NCBI GenBank assembly: GCA_037384225.1
Contig: JARROD010000141.1
Location: 1-8,918, forward strand
From: JARROD01 sp037384225
GTDB lineage: Bacteria > Pseudomonadota > Gammaproteobacteria > Pseudomonadales > Cellvibrionaceae
Direction: 5' to 3'
Length of the DNA: 8,918 nt
Within the stretch, counting starts at the first letter, position 1; every line of letters begins with the position of its first letter. The position numbers and the translations under genes are program-made. Below the pieces are notes generated by a model that was not told the origin of the DNA, made no database searches, and saw only the letters and a list, made by a program, of their open reading frames with translations. This document shows positions 7,444 to 8,918 of the stretch, in pieces.

Positions 7444-7522
7444 TTAATGACAGAACACCGACGGCCAGCAGCACGGCGATGGCGCGGTGCCATGGAATGT
7501 TGCGGCTGCAGTGGTGTGCCAT
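7433..7522 (-). CDS. Putative 29-residue single-span membrane protein
   Basis: The gene reads leftwards from an ATG at 7522-7520 to a TAA at 7435-7433. GAGGAG (plus positions 7535-7530) is placed seven bases before the ATG, a near-perfect Shine-Dalgarno. The product starts MAHHCSRNIPWHR, then has one hydrophobic stretch, AIAVLLAVGVLSLII, and ends in Arg. This gives basic residues at both ends of a single short membrane span, the usual shape of bacterial small membrane proteins. Codons mostly end in C or G, like those of the neighbours. Its stop overlaps the ychF 3' end tail to tail. I do not recognise the family and propose no function. The start codon sits in a 10-bp RNA hairpin. The risk is that a 90-base ORF arises by chance, though the ribosome site and membrane pattern together argue against this. 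Confidence 0.5.
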   Translation of the reverse strand: MAHHCSRNIPWHRAIAVLLAVGVLSLIIR

Positions 7523-7554
7523 CGTGCCACTCCTCGTGGGCGAATGGCACGATG
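7520..7554 (-). promoter_or_regulatory. Hairpin enclosing the start codon of the small ORF
   Basis: CATCGTGCCA (7520-7529) and TGGCACGATG (7545-7554) are perfect 10-base inverted repeats around 15 bases. In the minus-strand message the 3' arm contains the small ORF's ATG, and the loop holds its GAGGAG ribosome site. A smaller alternative hairpin uses 7527-7530 with 7536-7539 and cannot form at the same time as the full long stem. There is no T-tract on either side, so a terminator is unlikely. Confidence 0.45.
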
Positions 7555-7571
7555 CTGTGGCATGCGGTCAG

Positions 7572-7660
7572 ATTGCGCCGCAATGAATAGGAACAGAGTG
7601 ACTACCGGATTTCAGAACCCATGGCAGAGAAACCGGGCCTTCTGTTCCGGGATGCCGGTA
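7572..7660. repeat. Cluster of short inverted repeats between ychF and abiEi
   Basis: Three dyads lie here: ATTGCG-C-CGCAAT (7572-7584), GGAACAGA (7590-7597) with TCTGTTCC (7641-7648), and TACCGG (7603-7608) with CCGGTA (7655-7660). The last two cross each other, so as RNA they would form a pseudoknot-like fold rather than nested stems. The region has no convincing gene on either strand. It could be the leader of the minus-strand small ORF or a remnant of recombination at the accessory junction. Confidence 0.3.
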
Positions 7661-7676
7661 AGCAACCTCAGAAATA

Positions 7677-7729
7677 GCAATTAATTCGCGATAAACAACG
7701 TTTAATGATATATTGCGCGAAACGATTGC
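7677..7729 (+). promoter_or_regulatory. abiE promoter with flanking inverted repeats
   Basis: An extended -10 element, TGA-TATATT (7706-7714), lies 24 bases before the abiEi start; no good -35 is present, as is usual for extended -10 promoters. It is flanked by an imperfect 14-base inverted repeat: GCAATTAATTCGCG (7677-7690) and CGCGAAACGATTGC (7716-7729), with 11 of 14 positions matching. A smaller dyad, TAAAC-AAC-GTTTA (7692-7704), lies between. AbiEi antitoxins are known to repress their own promoter by binding inverted repeats, so these are candidate AbiEi operators. Confidence 0.5.
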
Positions 7730-7738
7730 AAGATTCCT

Positions 7739-8554
7739 ATGACTGCCCATAGCCCTTTGGCTGCCGTCATCGATGCGACTGAACGTGCCGGTAAGCTGAA
7801 CCTGCACATGCAGGACATCCGCGCGGCATTGCCCGATACCAGCCTGGCTGCGTTGCAGCAGGCACTCTATCGACAGCAGCGGCGTGGCCGGCTCGTCCGC
7901 CTGTCCCGCGGCTCGGATCACTGGCTCATCGTGCCCCTGCAGCACGCCGCCGCCGGCGCCCCACCGCCGGAAGCCTGGCTGGATCGTTACATGAGCAAGA
8001 CGCTGGGCATTCCCTATTACGTCACGCTGCTGAGTGCCGCCGAAACCTATGGAGCATCGCCCTACGCGGTGATGGTGACGCAGGTAATGGTGCCCGAACG
8101 TCGGCGTCCAATCACGGTCGGCCGCCACGAGGTAGTGTTTCACACCCGCGCGCGTATCGAGGACATGCCGACACGCTGGCACGAGACTCCAGACGGGCGC
8201 TTCAAGGTCGGCACACCGGAACTGACTGCGCTGGAACTGGTAGAGCGAGTGGCCTTGGTCGGCGGCATGGCCCGTGTTCGAGAGGTACTGCGGGAACTGT
8301 GGTCGCCCTGTACGCCCCAGGGGCTGACCGAGGCGCTGGATGCCCTGCAGGAAGTCCCGACAGCACAACGTTTCGGGGCATTGCTAGCTCTGGGGGGCCA
8401 GGACGCCCTTGGGTTGCGGGTGACCGAATGGTTGTGCGACAAAGCGCTGCGTCTCATACCACTGGAGCGTGGACAAGCGCGGGATACATCGTTTGAAGTC
8501 AATACCACCTTCAAGGTGCAATTGAGCGCCGACGACAGGAGTGCCAATACATGA
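7739..8554 (+). CDS. abiEi: Type IV toxin-antitoxin antitoxin, AbiEi family
   Basis: The 271-residue protein has a winged-helix N-terminal part (about 1-70, including IRAALPDTSLAALQQALYRQ and a basic wing RRGRLVRLSRG). The AbiEi C-terminal domain follows, recognised by WLDRYMSKTLGIPYYVTLLS and ALELVERVALVGGMARVREV. In characterised AbiE systems the antitoxin does not bind the toxin. It counteracts the AbiEii nucleotidyltransferase indirectly and represses the operon through its winged helix. The system can abort phage infection. The stop overlaps the abiEii start as ATGA (8551-8554), so the pair is translationally coupled. The Shine-Dalgarno is weak (AAGA near 7730). Codons 79-97 and two further bases (7973-8031) recur exactly at the window end. 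The gene itself looks intact. Confidence 0.85.
   Translation: MTAHSPLAAVIDATERAGKLNLHMQDIRAALPDTSLAALQQALYRQQRRGRLVRLSRGSDHWLIVPLQHAAAGAPPPEAWLDRYMSKTLGIPYYVTLLSAAETYGASPYAVMVTQVMVPERRRPITVGRHEVVFHTRARIEDMPTRWHETPDGRFKVGTPELTALELVERVALVGGMARVREVLRELWSPCTPQGLTEALDALQEVPTAQRFGALLALGGQDALGLRVTEWLCDKALRLIPLERGQARDTSFEVNTTFKVQLSADDRSANT
7973..8031 (+). repeat. Direct repeat, copy 1 (inside abiEi)
   Basis: This 59-base stretch, starting GCCTGGCTGGATCGTTACAT, encodes part of the AbiEi domain that reads naturally in its context. It is identical, base for base, to 8860-8918. The two copies are 887 bases apart. The base before each copy differs (A versus C), so the left edge of the match is defined; the right edge is cut by the window. 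Confidence 0.98.
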
Positions 8555-8918
8555 TCCAACACACTCACCTGACGGCTTGGCAGGCTCACGCACCGTGGCC
8601 CAAGCGCAGCCAGATCGAGCAGGATCTGAGGTTATCCCGCGGTGTGGCAGCTCTCTTTGCCGATCCTGTCCTGGGCGAGCATCTGGCGATGCGTGGAGGC
8701 ACGGTCCTGCACAAGGCCCACCTGGCACCGGCGGCACGCTATTCCGAAGATATCGATCTGGTGCTCGTGAAACCGATGGATACAGAAAAACTGGACCAGC
8801 ATCTGCGCCATGTGCTAACGCCCGTACTGGGAGAGCCGGCCGACTCGCTGATCGCCGACGCCTGGCTGGATCGTTACATGAGCAAGACGCTGGGCATTCC
8901 CTATTACGTCACGCTGCT
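8551..8918 (+). CDS. abiEii: Type IV toxin AbiEii nucleotidyltransferase, partial and probably chimeric
   Basis: The frame opens with the ATG that overlaps the abiEi stop and stays open for 122 complete codons to the window end. Residues 1-103 are a typical AbiEii toxin N-terminus: IEQDLRLSRGVAALF, then the nucleotidyltransferase signature R48-G-G-T51, and YSEDIDLVL with Asp67 and Asp69 as likely metal ligands. Characterised AbiEii toxins are GTP-binding nucleotidyltransferases that act on tRNA or otherwise halt growth. From residue 104 the sequence is not AbiEii. It becomes an exact in-frame copy of AbiEi residues 79-97 plus two bases. The catalytic core beyond the signature, normally over 100 further residues, is therefore missing from what can be seen. 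Either the toxin is broken by a tandem duplication, or the last 59 bases are misassembled. Confidence 0.8.
   Translation, partial: MIQHTHLTAWQAHAPWPKRSQIEQDLRLSRGVAALFADPVLGEHLAMRGGTVLHKAHLAPAARYSEDIDLVLVKPMDTEKLDQHLRHVLTPVLGEPADSLIADAWLDRYMSKTLGIPYYVTL
8860..8918 (+). repeat. Direct repeat, copy 2 (interrupts abiEii, runs to window end)
   Basis: These 59 bases duplicate 7973-8031 without a mismatch. They begin at a codon boundary of the abiEii frame and keep the AbiEi reading frame, so the joined product ends in IADAWLDRYMSKTLGIPYYV. If the repeat continues past the window, the unit is 887 bases and spans the end of abiEi plus the first 103 codons of abiEii. Confidence 0.98.

Noticed and set aside
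7487..7684. A 65-codon plus-strand frame between ychF and abiEi
   Set aside because: No ribosome binding site and a composition rich in Arg, Asn and Cys without pattern; the minus-strand small ORF explains part of the region better.
7568..8368. A 266-codon open frame on the minus strand opposite abiEi
   Set aside because: The product resembles no family I know, and the plus strand here clearly encodes the AbiEi domain.
1..8918. CRISPR array, insertion sequence, integrase or rRNA
   Set aside because: No regularly spaced repeats, no transposase or integrase motifs and no rRNA segments were seen on either strand.

Overview
The window holds a conserved housekeeping block of a gammaproteobacterium followed by the start of a small accessory module. 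The order hypothetical TPR lipoprotein - lolB - ispE - tRNA-Gln - prs - rplY - pth - ychF, all on the plus strand, is the order I know from Pseudomonas aeruginosa (PA4667 to PA4673). The long two-domain L25 protein and the moderately high GC content also fit a member of Pseudomonadales or the neighbouring Cellvibrionales-type marine groups. I cannot name the genus.

Region 1-294 is AT-rich and has no convincing gene. It carries a perfect TATAAT upstream of the first gene. Region 295-3621 holds two outer-membrane lipoprotein genes (an LbcA-like TPR adaptor and LolB) and ispE of isoprenoid synthesis, packed with gaps of 3 and 18 bases. tRNA-Gln(TTG) starts inside the end of ispE, so the ispE stop codon lies within the mature tRNA. 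Region 3687-3812 carries a good promoter for prs whose -35/-10 spacer is almost filled by a perfect 8+8 inverted repeat. prs (PRPP synthesis), rplY (5S rRNA-binding L25), pth (peptidyl-tRNA hydrolase) and ychF (ribosome-associated ATPase) follow. Together these genes link nucleotide supply, translation and envelope lipoprotein sorting.

Downstream of ychF the conserved order ends. Region 7444-7738 is rich in inverted repeats. It contains a likely unannotated 29-residue membrane protein on the minus strand (7433-7522) with an ideal ribosome binding site. The start codon of that gene is buried in a 10-bp hairpin. The same region holds the promoter and probable autoregulatory repeats of a type IV toxin-antitoxin operon, abiEi-abiEii (7739 to the window end).

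The abiEii toxin gene reads normally for 103 codons. It then switches, in frame, into an exact 59-base copy of the interior of abiEi, which runs to the last base of the window. This is either a tandem duplication that creates a toxin-antitoxin hybrid ORF or an assembly artefact at a sequence end. It is the most important point to check.
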